Below, one piece after another: positions 7,559 to 19,641 of a stretch of 64,000 nt of DNA (positions are counted from its first letter, which is position 1; each line of letters opens with the position of its first letter). The DNA comes from Paramoeba atlantica (lineage: Eukaryota; Discosea). The position numbers were made by a program, and so were the translations under genes. The stretch lies in contig CDRNVI010000076.1 in assembly GCA_977017575.1 (NCBI GenBank), forward strand, positions 45,618-109,617, written 5' to 3'. The notes under the pieces are model-generated. The model was not told the origin of the DNA. It was given only the letters and a program-made list of their open reading frames with translations, and made no database searches.

Positions 7559-8587
7559 GAAAAAGTGTGGTGTCCGGGTGATAGCCAGGCACGATCCAAA
7601 ATTTACTGCTTTTAGCCGCGTGCTCCAGGCTATGAAATCATAGCTTTTGCCGCACTGCACACTTTTTAGGCTGTGCGCACTACGGACGGCACATCGGCCA
7701 AGCATCCAATGATCATTTGTTAGTGTGTATGGGTATTTACCCTAGTTTCCTAGTGTTTCGTTGTGTTAACACTGGGTAACTCCATACGCGGGAAAGAATC
7801 TGTCCTACTTTTTTAGCACCTTGATTTATTGGTGACGGGCAGACTCTTTCCGCGGCATTCCTCACACCCTAGTTCTTTGGCGCCTTGTTTTGTTGCCGCC
7901 GGGTGCTGGAATTGCTATTTTTGGAGATGAAAAAGGTCCAAAAAGTTGTTCACCCACTCACTGTAATCCTGTAAGAAACCCCTTTTGTCCTACAAGTGGG
8001 GTCGTAGCGCAAGCTTCTCTCGCGAGAGACTTCCCTATGTCGGTCCTCGTACTCTTTTGAAGCGGGGCTGAGACAACTTTCACACCGTTGGCGGTGCAGG
8101 TGGTGAAAGAGAAAAAATTAGAGATCAGCAATGAGGGGATTCACGCGGCGACGTAGGCATTGAACAAGGGTTTTCTTTCTCAAAAGTTTCTACAGAAAGT
8201 GTGTGTTTCCACTCACGCACCTCACTGGAGACACCCCATTAACTGGGTAGCGCGAGACTTGCTAACCAACGCTTAAGTGAATCTCGTGTTGCGTCAGGCT
8301 CTGCTTTGCTTGTATTCGCTAAAACTACACTGCTCCGGATTGTTAGAATTGAAGATTTTTATGCTTTGGTCTCTGCTGGAGATGGGGTAGGATTATCTCT
8401 CCCACCTGACACATCCAAAAGGATATCTAGACAACATCATCCCGTTCGGTTAATAAGAAAGGGGTGCTTAACGAAAAAGTGGTGCTTAGCAAAGAAGGGG
8501 TGGGTTGCCTGGAAAAGTAACGTACCTTCTTGGTTTCCCGAAACGATTTATTCCGTGAGATCCCGATGATTAGTCCTTCCCGAGATG
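7559..8587 (+). other. Mostly unique spacer with inverted repeats
   Basis: About 1 kb without a gene. Visible structure includes the hairpin GGGTATTTACCC (7730-7741), the palindrome GTGTTAACAC (7763-7772), a long inverted repeat (7787-7805 with 7837-7854), a diverged direct repeat of about 40 bp (near 7805 and 7868), and the palindrome TCTCTCGCGAGAGA (8016-8029). A 2-base CT is present here (about 8077) and in units 4-6 but absent in units 2 and 3. Confidence 0.7.
7787..7854 (+). repeat. Imperfect inverted repeat with T-run in the loop
   Basis: CGCGGGAAAGAATCTGTCC (7787-7805) pairs with GGGCAGACTCTTTCCGCG (7837-7854), giving an 18-bp stem with G-U pairs and one bulge. The roughly 31-base loop contains ACTTTTTTAG. 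A terminator-like or protein-binding role is possible but unproven. Confidence 0.65.
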
Positions 8588-8781
8588 GAAAAAGTGGCCA
8601 CCTGGCCACCCCCCAAAAAAAGTGGCCACCTGGCCACCCCCCAAAAAAAGTGGCCACCTGGCCACCCCCCAAAAAAAGTGGCCACCTGGCCACCCCCCCA
8701 AAAAAAGTGGCCACCTGGCCACCCCCCCAAAAAAAGTGGCCACCTGGCCACCCCCCCAAAAAAAGTGGCCACCTGGCCACC
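8588..8781 (+). repeat. 28/29-bp promoter-proximal array, 7 copies (unit 1)
   Basis: Seven copies of the core GTGGCCACCTGGCCAC are separated by a C run and an A run. The first three spacers have six C (28-bp period) and the last three have seven (29-bp period). The array ends 21 bases before a TATA-like box. Copy number differs between units (7, 4, 4, 6, 4, 6), making it the most variable part of the repeat. Upstream promoter or enhancer elements of Pol I are the natural guess. Confidence 0.92.
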
Positions 8782-8802
8782 AAAAACACGGTTTGCATTT
8801 TG

Positions 8803-8811
8803 TATATATAA
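8803..8811 (+). promoter_or_regulatory. TATA-like box, candidate Pol I core promoter area (unit 1)
   Basis: TATATATAA lies 240 bases upstream of 18S, just after the variable array, and is followed by AGATG, an A run and ATTTTGGATGGTTCG. Its place next to repeated elements fits an rDNA promoter. Euglenozoan Pol I promoters have no fixed consensus I can match, so this rests on position and base composition. Confidence 0.35.
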
Positions 8812-9042
8812 GATGAAAAAAATTTTGGATGGTTCGACCCGTAATTGAAAGTGAGGCGAAAGTGCCCACAAGTCGCAACGCAGCTCACTCGTATGATTGA
8901 ATACATCTTGTGGCTTCCTAGTAAGCCGATGTATGCACGATGAGGAACAGAAATACAGTCCCATTGAGATGGGTACTACATTGAACCTTGCAGTTTACTG
9001 TGAGGGAACAGATTGAGAGAGGAATCACCCTCCCTTTCAAGA
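8812..9042 (+). other. Probable 5' external transcribed spacer (unit 1)
   Basis: About 230 bases of unique sequence lie between the TATA-like box and 18S. It is nearly constant among units; the only difference I noticed is at 8865 (C here and in unit 5, T in units 2, 3, 4 and 6). The transcription start is not visible. Confidence 0.45.
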
Positions 9043-11066
9043 AACCTGGTTGATTCTGCCAGTAGTCATATGCTTGTTTCAAGGATTAAGCCATGCAAGC
9101 CTAAGAGTAACTGAGACAATAGGAGGTCTGCGAACGGCTCATTATATCAGAAATGATCTACCGGGAGAATTGCAGTGAAAACTGCTTGAATGGATAACTT
9201 CGCGAAAGGCGAAGCTAATACATGTACGTCACGTGACACATTCCATTCAACCACTGCGGGGAAACCCAAGGTGGGGAATGTGGCTCGCGAATGGTTGGTA
9301 CAAAGACCGACGCCAGTAATGGCAGTGTCGTAAATTGATGAATCAAACCATTCAGCAAAAGCGCACCTTTGGTGTGCGAGTCCCGACGAATTTCTGCCCT
9401 ATCAGCTTTTGACGGTAGTGTAGTGGACTACCGTGGCGATAACGGGTACGGGGAATTAGGGTTCGATTCCGGAGAGGGAGCCTGAGAAACAGCTACCACT
9501 TCTACGGAGGGCAGCAGGCGCGTAAATTGCCCAATGCCAAATTGGTGAGGCAGCGAAGAGAAATAGCGTCCCCGCCTCTTTGAGTGTGGGGTTCGCAATG
9601 GGTGGTACGTAAACCCACCAACGAGTAACAATTGGAGGACAAGTCTGGTGCCAGCACCCGCGGTAATTCCAGCTCCAATAGCGTATATTAACGTTGTTGC
9701 TGTTAAAGGGTTCGTAGTTGAATTCAGAGTGGTGAAAGTTTGCTGCCTCGGCAGCTCTTCCTCACCACTCTGTCCTAGACGGGGCCGGAGTCTGCGGAAG
9801 CGTCCCTTCAGTGGTGACGTGGAAGCGGTTGGCCGAAGAGGCTAACATCCCACATGCAACGCATGTCGAGACCGCCCGTCGTTATCACTGTGAAGAAAAC
9901 AGCGTGTTCAAAGCAGCCGCCTGCGGCTGGATGATAAAGCATGGAATGACAAAGCATCGACCACTGGGTCAGTCTTTTGTCGGTTTTTACGACCCAACAT
10001 GGGTAATCGGTTGGCGAAGTGTTAATTTCCGTCACCTTGTGTGATGGAAAGCTTCGTCGAACACGGGATCAATGGGGGTTGTCGGGGGAAAACGTATCTG
10101 AGCGTGAGAGGTGAAATTCTTAGACCGCTCGGGGACGAACTTATGCGAAGGCATTTTCCAAGTATACCTTCATCAATCAAGAACTAAAGTGTGGAGATCG
10201 AAGATGATTAGATACCATTGTAGTCCACGACTGCAAACGATGACGCCCATGGATCGGATAGCATTTTGCTCTGATGGGATCTTTTCGGCACTGCTCCCCC
10301 TTCAACGCGAAAGCTGAGGCTATGGTCTCATGGGGGAGTACGTTCGCAAGGCTGAAACTTAAAGAAATTGACGGAATGGCACCACCAGGCGTGGAGTGTG
10401 CGGTTTAATTTGACTCAACACGGGGAACCTTACCAGGACAGGACAACGGTAGGATTGACAGATTGAGAGTTCTTTCTTAATTCGTTTGACGGTGGTGCAT
10501 GGCCGCTTTTGGTCGGTGAAGTGATTTGTTTGGTTGATTCCTTTAACGGACGAGACCCAATCCGCTTACTAGGGGCACCATCTACCGAAAGGTAAACGGA
10601 AGCGAGGGGATTCGTCCCACTCGTCTTCCCAGATAGTGCATCCCCTTCTTCGCGGCATTCCGTGCGCCTTAGCACGGTGGCATTTTGGGCAACAGCAGGT
10701 CCGTGATGCTCCTAAATGTCCTGGGCGACACGCGCACTACAATGACAAAGTGAATGAGTGAAGCCTTTTTGGTCCTTCTTCGAAAGAAGTGGGGAAACTG
10801 AGAAAACTCTGTCGTGCTTGGGATCGAAGCTTGCAATTATTCTTCTTGAACGAGGAATGCCTAGTAGACGTGCTTCATCAAAGCGCATTGACTACGTCCC
10901 TGCCATTTGTACACACCGCCCGTCGTTGTTACCGATGCCAGTTGGATAAAGGTTAACGGACTTGCGATCCCTTCGAGGATTGTGGGAAAGTTAACCCATA
11001 TTTAACTAGTAGAGGAAGCAAAAGTCGTAACAAGGTAGCTGTAGGTGAACCTGCAGCTGGATCATT
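9043..11066 (+). rRNA. 18S rRNA, complete copy A
   Basis: This is a complete small-subunit rRNA gene of 2,024 bases. It starts at AACCTGGTTGATTCTGCCAG and continues AGTCATATGCTTGTTTCAAG, a start I associate with Euglenozoa. Further landmarks are GTGCCAGCACCCGCGGTAAT at 9648 (euglenozoan CACCC in the 530 loop), ACTTAAAGAAATTGACGGAA at about 10357, and TTGTACACACCGCCCGTCG at 10907. The end is CCTGCAGCTGGATCATT. No intron is evident. It is shorter than kinetoplastid 18S as I remember it (about 2.2 kb). Confidence 0.97.
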
Positions 11067-11320
11067 TCGAAAGTTTTCGAACCTTGAACAACAGGCACAC
11101 CGTACGGTGCGTCCTAACACAGCCCTCCCGAGTGCTCGTTTGCGCTCGGGGAAGGGAAACCGTCTGTTCCAAACCCCGTTCGCGGGGTTTGGGGGGACTC
11201 TTTTTTTGTTCCTCCTCGTCGACGGCGCAAGCCGTAGACGGCTCAAGGGGGTTTACTCGGCCCGGTGCTACGCGTGGGGGGGAAACCCCCCACGCGCCCG
11301 GATGAAACCGAGTCATGTAT
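11067..11320 (+). other. ITS1 (unit 2)
   Basis: Same length and hairpins as the unit 1 spacer; no difference noticed. Confidence 0.85.
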
Positions 11321-11478
11321 AACTTATGACGGTGGATGTCTTGGCTTCCCAATCGATGAAGGACGCGGCAATATGCGATAATTCGTACGCATTGCAGAAT
11401 CAAGCGTAGTACTAAACCTTTGAACGCAACATGTGTGCTGGGTCTCGCACTCAAGCACGTCCACAGTTCAGTGCCGAT
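11321..11478 (+). rRNA. 5.8S rRNA (unit 2)
   Basis: Second 5.8S gene, starting AACTTATGACGGTGGATG; no difference from unit 1 noticed. Confidence 0.93.
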
Positions 11479-11547
11479 AACCTTGCTGGGGAACGACACG
11501 TGCCCTGAAATCGAATTCCGTTGGTGTCTCACACCAAAGAAACCATT
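11479..11547 (+). other. ITS2 (unit 2)
   Basis: The same roughly 70-base spacer as in unit 1. Confidence 0.75.
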
Positions 11548-12961
11548 TTCAAGGCCTGAGCTGTGGTCGACCACCCGCTGAACTTAAGCATATCATTAAG
11601 CGGAGGAAAAGAAAACAACTGTGATTCCCCTAGTAGCGGCGAGCGAAGAGGGATTAGCCCAATCCGAATCGGATCACATCCGAATTGTGGGGTAAGAGGT
11701 CTCAGGAAAGCCTGGACACTCGGACAAGTCTTCCTGGAACGGAGCGCCATAGAGGGTGAGAGCCCCTTGATCCGAGTCCTCCTCAGGCGGGATTAACTTG
11801 AGACTTGCGGAGTAGTACTGCTTGGGAATGCAGTGCGAAGGGCAGGTATACCTCTGCCAAGGCTAAATATCTTGGGAAGACCGATAGCATACAAGTAGCG
11901 TGAGCGAAAGATGAAAAGCACTTTGGAGAGAGAGTGAAATAGCACCTGAAGCCGTCATAAGATAAGGGATGTACCACTATCCAAGACGTGTGTAGGGCAC
12001 CTCGGGGGCAACCCCGGGGTGTCTTCCGCACACGTCATGTCTGTCGCTGTTCCCACGCCGAGCAAGGGGGTTGGTGTGATTTCGCACCTTCGTCACTTTT
12101 GTACTCGAGCGTGTGGTTGGGACAGTCTTACCCTTCGGGAGGGATGAAACGGTGGAGATCTCGGCTGCGGCTCCGTCCTGGGTTTGGAGCGTCTCCCGCC
12201 CTCGGGTGGGGGCCTCCGGCTCGGATGGGGTTCGCGGCAGGAGCTCCCGTGTTCGCTCTCCACAGACAGACTTTGAGATGGCCATAGGCCACGATGGGGT
12301 TCATCCGCCCGTCTTGAAACACGGACCAAGGAGTCTAACAAGTATGCGAGTCATATACTGGAAAGGTATAAGGCGTACTGAAAGGGAAGCGCGTATGTCC
12401 GCGTGAGGTGTCAACCCGTTGTGCGGGGTTATGCCCCGCACCCGGGTGCAACACCGGCCGAGACTTGGCCATGGGCCGGGTTTTTGAGCCTGAGCATACA
12501 TGTTGGGACCCGAAAGGTGGTGATCTATGCCTGAACAGGACGAAGCCGAGGGAAACCTGGGTGGAGGTCCGTAGCGATGTTGACGTGCAAATCACTCGTT
12601 GGATTTGGGTATAGGGGCGAAAGACTCATCGAACCACCTAGTAGCTGGTTCACCCCGAAGTTTCCCTCAGGATAGCTGGTGACAGTAAAGCAGTCGTGTG
12701 CGGTAAAGCAAATGATTAGAGGCATTGGCTTCAATTTGATGTCGACCTATTCTCAAACTTTAAACGTGCACAGCATTTGGCTTGCTTTCATGAAGCCAAA
12801 GGTAATGGATGATGTCACCAAGTGGGCCTCTTTCGGTAAGCGGAACAGGCGATGCGGAATGCTCCGCAAGGGAACTTAAGGCGCCTAAGTGCGGGCTCAT
12901 AGATACCATGAAGGGTGTTCGTTGATCTAGACAGCAGGACGGTGGCCATGGAAGTCGGAAT

Positions 12962-12995
<34 letters not shown>

Positions 12996-14089
12996 TCAAC
13001 CAGCCCCGAAAATGGATGGCGCTCAAGCCCGCCGCCGACAGTTCCCCGGAACTGTAACTGTGGGAGGGCACAAGAAACACAGTTCCGTGTAGGGGTGCGT
13101 GGAGGCAAAGCTGCGAAGCCTTTGGCGTGAGCCTGGGTGGAGCTGCCTCTAGTGCAGATCTTGGTTGTAGTAGCGAATATTCAACTGCGGAAATTCCGCG
13201 ATATATCGTTGAAGGCTGAAGTGGGGAAGGGTTTCGTGTCAACGGCGATCGGACACGAGTCACTCGGTACTAAAGCCAACGTTGGACCGCACTTGTGGAA
13301 CGGGGTGATGGCCGCCCGGGCGCCGCGTTCGCTCACCTCGTGTGGGCGGGCGTCGATGCCTGGGAACTCTACGGCTCCACCCAGTTGGCTGAAAGTAAAG
13401 CGGGCTTAACATTCCCGCAGCTGACCATGGGAATTTGAGGCGGTAACGCTTTTGAGACGATGCTGGTGACAGTGTGGGACGGGCCCGGAAGAGTTCTCTT
13501 TTCTTTTGAATGGACTTCCCCCTCCGTTGAGTTCGCGTCGTGCGGTGACGCGGAAGGGGATCCAGCAAAGCCATGCATTTGTGCGTGGTAGGGAAACCGT
13601 CTCACGCTTCAGAAAAAGCCAGCGGGGTCCTATTTCCTGATGGCAGGCCGTACCCATATCCGCATCCGGTCCCCAAGCTTAGAAAGCTCTAGCCAATAGA
13701 ACAAGGTAGTCTAAGGGAAGTCGGCAAATTAGATGCGTATGCTCGCGAGAAGCATTGGCTCTGAAGGCAAAGCTGTTGGGAGCCGGCAAGTCCCTGGGCT
13801 CAAGGTCCTGGCTGACGTGCCCGCGTCGCGTGCTCCGCCCGCCTTGCGTGGGTGGGGCGTGTGTGCTGCGGTGTCACGCTTGACGGGGCCTCCAGGGACT
13901 ACGCCGACCCTTCGGGGACGGTGCAGCCGGGCAAACTCTCACAGCGCTGAATTGCTGTTTCAGAACTGCTTACCAAGGGGAATCCAACTGTATAATTAAA
14001 ACACAGGCTTGCGACGCAGCCAAGTGCTGTATGACGCAAGCTGATTTCTGCCCAGTGCTCTGAATGTCAATGTGACGAGATTCACCTAC

Positions 14090-14146
<57 letters not shown>

Positions 14147-14891
14147 TTCTAATTAGAGACGCGCATGAATGGATTAATGAGATTCCCACTGTCCCTAGCT
14201 ACCATCTAGCGAACCAACTGCGTCAAGGGAACGGTCTTGAATGATTAAGCGGGGAAAGAAGACCCTGTTGAGTTTGACTCCAGTCTCAGTTTGCCGGGCG
14301 ACATAGGAGGTGTAGTCATAGGTGGGAGGTGCTCGAAAGGGTGCCGGTTCTGAAAAACCACTTCTTTTATCGTTGCTCGGCAAATCCAATGATAAGGCAA
14401 AGGGAGTTATGTCTTAAGGGGCTTCACGGCTCCCAGGGCATTCGTGCACCGTCCGAGTCCTACGGGAAATTCAACGGTGCCAACTCACCTGTTGTAGCTC
14501 TAAACCCAGGTGCGGATGTACCAGGGTGAGCCTATGTTTGGAGACAAGACTGAGATGGGGAGTTTGGCTGGGGCGGCATATCTGCTAAACGACAACGCAG
14601 GTGTCCTAAGGCGAGCTCAGTGAGGACAGAAACCTCACGTGGCGCACAAGGGCAAAAGCTCGCTTGATCTTAGACTTTCAGTACGAGTCTAGAATGTGAA
14701 AGCATGGCCAGCGATCCTTTGAGCACGTACATTCAGGTATAATGCCAGAGGTGTCATAAAAATTACCACAGGGATAACTGGCTTGTGGCAGCCAAGCGTT
14801 CCTAGCGACGTTGCCGTTTGATCCTTCGATGTCGGCTCTTCCTAGCCTTGCGCCGCAGTTGACGCAAAGGGTCGGATTGTTCACCCGGATG

Positions 14892-14935
<44 letters not shown>

Positions 14936-15244
14936 TTACCCTACTTAATCAAACATTTCGGCAGGTTTGCCGAGGGAAATACGAAGTAGTACGAGAGGAA
15001 CTTTCGTTTCGCCTCCCTAGCAACAGCGGCCCTTTGAAAAGAGGCGCCGCAAGACCACCAGGCGATGATTAACAGCTGAACGCCTCTTAAGCTGGAAATC
15101 AATCCCGAAGCAAACTTGGGCCTTCTAGGCCACTTGGGCGCAAAACGCGAGCGCGAAAACCATAATTACTCAAGTAATACGCGCGGTAGTAACCCTACCC
15201 CTATGAAAGAGCGGAGCGTCCAATCACACCCGGAACAGACGATT
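11548..15244 (+). rRNA. 28S rRNA (unit 2)
   Basis: Second large-subunit gene. The sarcin-ricin loop AGTACGAGAGGAAC is at 14988. No length change from unit 1; the 3' end is approximate. Confidence 0.92.
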
Positions 15245-15355
15245 CCTTATGCACGACCTGGTGTAAGTGTTGGAGGAACCTCGGTTCCGACTCACTGAGC
15301 CCGTGTACGTGCCCATAGGTGCAATTTTGCAATTCAATCTACCTAACAAGGAGTA
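15245..15355 (+). repeat. 111-bp spacer repeat, copy 1 (unit 2)
   Basis: Abuts the 28S end as in unit 1. Confidence 0.8.
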
Positions 15356-15691
15356 GGTAACAAGGCCTAACTTAGGCAACAACAAGGCAATAGTCTTGAC
15401 ACACACACTCAGATCCCTGCATGGGATCTCACAAACGTGCATTCCATATAAACAACCACAGGGGTGGTCAATAAAAAAGGACCCCACATTCTCGTCACCA
15501 ACATCCACGGTGAGTCCTGCACAACCCTCTCTCTTCAAGCTTATACAGCTTCCTCACTATATAAATGAAACAGATGTAGAGCACATAGCAGGTGTGCTAT
15601 GTGTGATCATGTGTTGATACACTCTCACTCCACGGTCAAGTCTCAACAACCTCATGGTTGGGTCAGACACCCACTCACACGACAACAAAGT

Positions 15692-15802
15692 CCTTATGCA
15701 CGACCTGGTGTAAGTGTTGGAGGAACCTCGGTTCCGACTCACTGAGCCCGTGTACGTGCCCATAGGTGCAATTTTGCAATTCAATCTACCTAACAAGGAG
15801 TA
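15692..15802 (+). repeat. 111-bp spacer repeat, copy 2 (unit 2)
   Basis: Second copy at the same 447-base spacing. Confidence 0.82.
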
Positions 15803-16476
15803 AACAAAGATAACACAAAGGTGTTATGCCTTGATCACAGAGACAAAACCGTCTCGATCACAAAGACTCCGCATTACAGTGTGGGGATCTCAGGAACGTG
15901 CTTCTCATGTGCACAAGAATGTATGTGTTCCACATGCACGAGAGGTACATAAAGCGCTTCATGGTAGTCTCATGGTTGGGTCAGACACCCACTCACACGA
16001 CAACAAAGTCTTTATGCACGACCTGGTGTAAGTGTTGGAGGAATCTCCTTAACAAAGATATAGGAGTAAACAAAGGCCATGTCTTGATCACAAAGACGCT
16101 CCGCATTACGGCGTGGGGATCTCAGGAACGTGCTTCTCATGTGCACAAGAACATGTGTGAATCAACACACTACCTTCTTACTTAACCTCTTTTACACACA
16201 GCTTGGGTCTTACGGCATACACAAGAGTAGGTGCATACGACGCATAAGACAAAAAAATCAGAATGATCTAGTTGAAAGAACCTCCGTTCCGACTCACTGT
16301 ACTACCACTTTGTTCCACAGATCGCTCTGTTTTTAACCGGATGGGAGTAGCTTAGTATGATTGAAATGGATTGAATGCGTAACGACGCCTCCAATCCCTC
16401 CACCGAGGCACGGCATCCACACCGCAGTGAGGATGATGCGTGCGCAAGAGTTAGTACTGTCTGAGAATAAAAAAAT

Positions 16477-16515
16477 CAACAAGGTACAGAAACTGTATCT
16501 CTATCGTTACCGTGT
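16477..16515 (-). other. Spliced-leader-exon-like sequence (unit 2)
   Basis: Same 39 bases as 5551-5589, again without a GU donor after the exon-like end. Confidence 0.6.
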
Positions 16516-17075
16516 ACATGCCTCTAAGTGCAATTTCGCAAATCAACGAAAACAAATGATCCTTCACAGGGCAGACATACTCATGACTCTGCTTTCAAGG
16601 CACTGCAGTCATGAGCTGCAGTCATTTTGGGGGCGAGGTTGTCCAGTGATTGACTGCTCGTTACACTCGCTTAGCGATGAATTCCGATCCTTCATCCCTT
16701 CGTCAAAGTCATCCCACTTCCGATTTACGTCATCTATCTTCCCGGAATACGGGAAATTCGTTTTTGAGTGGGAATGTTCTATGAGAGAGAAAGCACTGAG
16801 TATGGAGAGGAAAGCTAGTGAACAAGAGAGCCAAACTACAAATTTTATAAGTAGTGCACGTGAATTTGTTCCGTACATCGATAAGTAGCGTACCTGGATA
16901 AGTAGCGTGCTTGGGGGCACAGATGGGCGTTGTAGTAGTTTGGATGAGTACTCATCGAAACGACCTCTGCACATGGTACTTTGGATGAGTACTTTTCACT
17001 ATATTACCAACGTCTGACTCTGTAAGGCTAAACTGTGAACGTAGCCCTGGGACACGTGTGCTTCTCTCTAGATTC

Positions 17076-17264
17076 GTGGGAAGCAATTTGCGAAGCCCAA
17101 CTACTTGATAACAAATTTTAGTACCCATTTTGGCCGCGCGGGGGCCCCCGCGTGAGCGGGGGTGCGCGCGGCCGCGAAACGGCGAGGGCCCGCGTGAGCG
17201 GGCCTGAGCCGTACCCCGCGTAGGATTCCCCTGTGCGTCGTTAGTGGGAAGCAATTTGCGAAGC
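17076..17264 (+). other. Twin GC hairpins between 21-bp repeats (unit 2)
   Basis: Same structure as 6150-6338 with both GUGA loops kept. Confidence 0.7.
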
Positions 17265-17568
17265 TCACCGATTTTCGTAGTTTTCTCTACGCAGGCGTTG
17301 TCAACGTATGTAGTGAAGTGTAGGATACTGAACGCACGGAAAACGAAAATCAAAAAAAAATCTTGGGTGTTCCACAAAAGTCCTTGACTTATGCAAAAGT
17401 CCTTGACTTCCACCGGCGCTGAGAACCTATGTCTGCCACTTCCGCAGGATTGTGTATTTTTGTACTATATTGCATCACCTATAACCTGGCAACAATTTAC
17501 GTGATTGCTGACTACGGAAGAAAGTACTCATGAGATGCGCCACGGAAGAAAGTACTCATCCAAAGTAC

Positions 17569-17937
17569 CATGTGCAGAGGTCGTTTCAATGAGTACTCAT
17601 CCAAACTACCATGTGAAGAGGTCGTTTCGATGAGTACTCATCCAAACTACCATGTGAAGAGGTCGTTTCGATGAGTACTCATCCAAACTACCATGTTAAG
17701 AGGTCGTTTCAATGAGTACTCATCCAAACTACCATGTGAAGAGGTCGTTTCAATGAGTACTCATCCAAACTACCATGTGAAGAGGTCGTTTCAATGAGTA
17801 CGCATCCAAACTACCATGTGAAGAGGTCGTTTCAATGAGTACTCATCCAAACTACCATGTGAAGAGGTCGTTTCAATGAGTACTCATCCAAACTACCATG
17901 TGAAGAGGTCATTTCGATGAGTACTCATCCAAACTAC
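17569..17937 (+). repeat. 41-bp tandem array, nine copies (unit 2)
   Basis: Same copy number and same order of variant copies as unit 1. Confidence 0.9.
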
Positions 17938-18114
17938 CATTACAACGCGATTTATGGTAGTTTGGATGAGTACTTCCATTTTCGTCGGAGGCCGGTGATA
18001 GTAGTTTGGATGAGTACTCATCGAAACTACCACAACCCCCTAGGAGGTAATGGTAGTTTGGATGAGTACTCATCGGAACTACCACAATCCCCACAGATGC
18101 ATCGAGCTCCCTCT

Positions 18115-18484
18115 GAAAAAGTGACAGCTGGCCACCCTATGAAAAAGTGGCCACCTGGCCCCGCTTTGAAAAAGTGGCCACCTGGCCACCCTATGAAAAA
18201 GTGGCCACCTGGCCACCCTATAAAAAAGTGGCCACCTGGCCACCCTATGAAAAACTGGCCAGCTAGCCCCGCTTTGAAAAAGTGGCCACCTGGCCACCCT
18301 ATGCGTAACCTGGCCACCCCATAAAAAAGGGGCCACCTGGCCACCCTATCGAAAAGTAGCCACCTGGCCACCCTATGAAAAAGTGGCCACCTGGCCACCC
18401 TATGAAAAAGTGGCCACCTGGCCGCCCTATGAAAAAGTGGCCACCTGGCCGCCCTATGAAGAAGTGGCCACCTGGCCACCCTAT
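18115..18484 (+). repeat. 27-bp tandem array, 14 copies (unit 2)
   Basis: As unit 1 except for one private change, G to C at 18255, in the sixth copy. Confidence 0.9.
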
Positions 18485-19507
18485 GAAAAAGTGTGGTGTC
18501 CGGGTGATAGCCAGGCACGATCCAAAATTTACTGCTTTTAGCCGCGTGCTCCAGGCTATGAAATCATAGCTTTTGCCGCACTGCACACTTTTTAGGCTGT
18601 GCGCACTACGGACGGCACATCGGCCAAGCATCCAATGATCATTTGTTAGTGTGTATGGGTATTTACCCTAGTTTCCTAGTGTTTCGTTGTGTTAACACTG
18701 GGTAACTCCATACGCGGGAAAGAATCTGTCCTACTTTTTTAGCACCTTGATTTATTGGTGACGGGCAGACTCTTTCCGCGGCATTCCTCACACCCTAGTT
18801 CTTTGGCGCCTTGTTTTGTTGCCGCCGGGTGCTGGAATTGCTATTTTTGGAGATGAAAAAGGTCCAAAAAGTTGTTCACCCACTCACTGTAATCCTGTAA
18901 GAAACCCCTTTTGTCCTACAAGTGGGGTCGTAGCGCAAGCTTCTCTCGCGAGAGACTTCCCTATGTCGGTCCTCGTACTCTTTTGAAGCGGGGCTGAGAC
19001 AATTCACACCGTTGGCGGTGCAGGTGGTGAAAGAGAAAAAATTAGAGATCAGCAATGAGGGGATTCACGCGGCGACGTAGGCATTGAACAAGGGTTTTCT
19101 TTCTCAAAAGTTTCTACAGAAAGTGTGTGTTTCCACTCACGCACCTCACTGGAGACACCCCATTAACTGGGTAGCGCGAGACTTGCTAACCAACGCTTAA
19201 GTGAATCTCGTGTTGCGTCAGGCTCTGCTTTGCTTGTATTCGCTAAAACTACACTGCTCCGGATTGTTAGAATTGAAGATTTTTATGCTTTGGTCTCTGC
19301 TGGAGATGGGGTAGGATTATCTCTCCCACCTGACACATCCAAAAGGATATCTAGACAACATCATCCCGTTCGGTTAATAAGAAAGGGGTGCTTAACGAAA
19401 AAGTGGTGCTTAGCAAAGAAGGGGTGGGTTGCCTGGAAAAGTAACGTACCTTCTTGGTTTCCCGAAACGATTTATTCCGTGAGATCCCGATGATTAGTCC
19501 TTCCCGA

Positions 19508-19620
19508 CCAAAAAAAGTGGCCACCTGGCCACCCCCCCAAAAAAAGTGGCCACCTGGCCACCCCCCCAAAAAAAGTGGCCACCTGGCCACCCCCCCAAAA
19601 AAAGTGGCCACCTGGCCACC
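19508..19620 (+). repeat. Promoter-proximal array, 4 copies (unit 2)
   Basis: Four cores, all with seven-C spacers, entered directly from TTCCCGACC without the GATGGAAAAAG leader seen in the other units. The six-C half and the leader appear to have been lost in one deletion. Confidence 0.9.
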
Positions 19621-19641
19621 AAAAACACGGTTTGCATTTTG

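Larger units (their letters stand above)
4319..9042 (+). other. Intergenic spacer (unit 1, 4,724 bases)
   Basis: This is the spacer from the 28S end to the next 18S start. It holds no supported gene. The stretches not listed separately are as follows. 4430-4724 is AC-rich and mostly unique. 5226-5550 and 5590-6008 are unique apart from the SL-like sequence and its flanking module. 6339-6642 is unique except for a 16-bp direct repeat. 7559-8587 is mostly unique. The longest open frame, 5435-5962, matches nothing I recognise and overlaps the SL-like element on the other strand. This unit has the longest promoter-proximal array. Confidence 0.9.

Noticed and set aside
8831-8841. GGTTCGACCCG, a match to a tRNA B box
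   Set aside because: The flanking bases cannot form a T-arm stem and no A box or acceptor stem is present.
4319-9042. 5S rRNA gene in the spacer
   Set aside because: Looked for because some lineages link 5S to 45S rDNA or to SL genes; no 5S-like sequence was recognised on either strand.
9043-11066. Group I intron in 18S or 28S
   Set aside because: Conserved rRNA strands run on without interruption and the 18S length is normal for the group.
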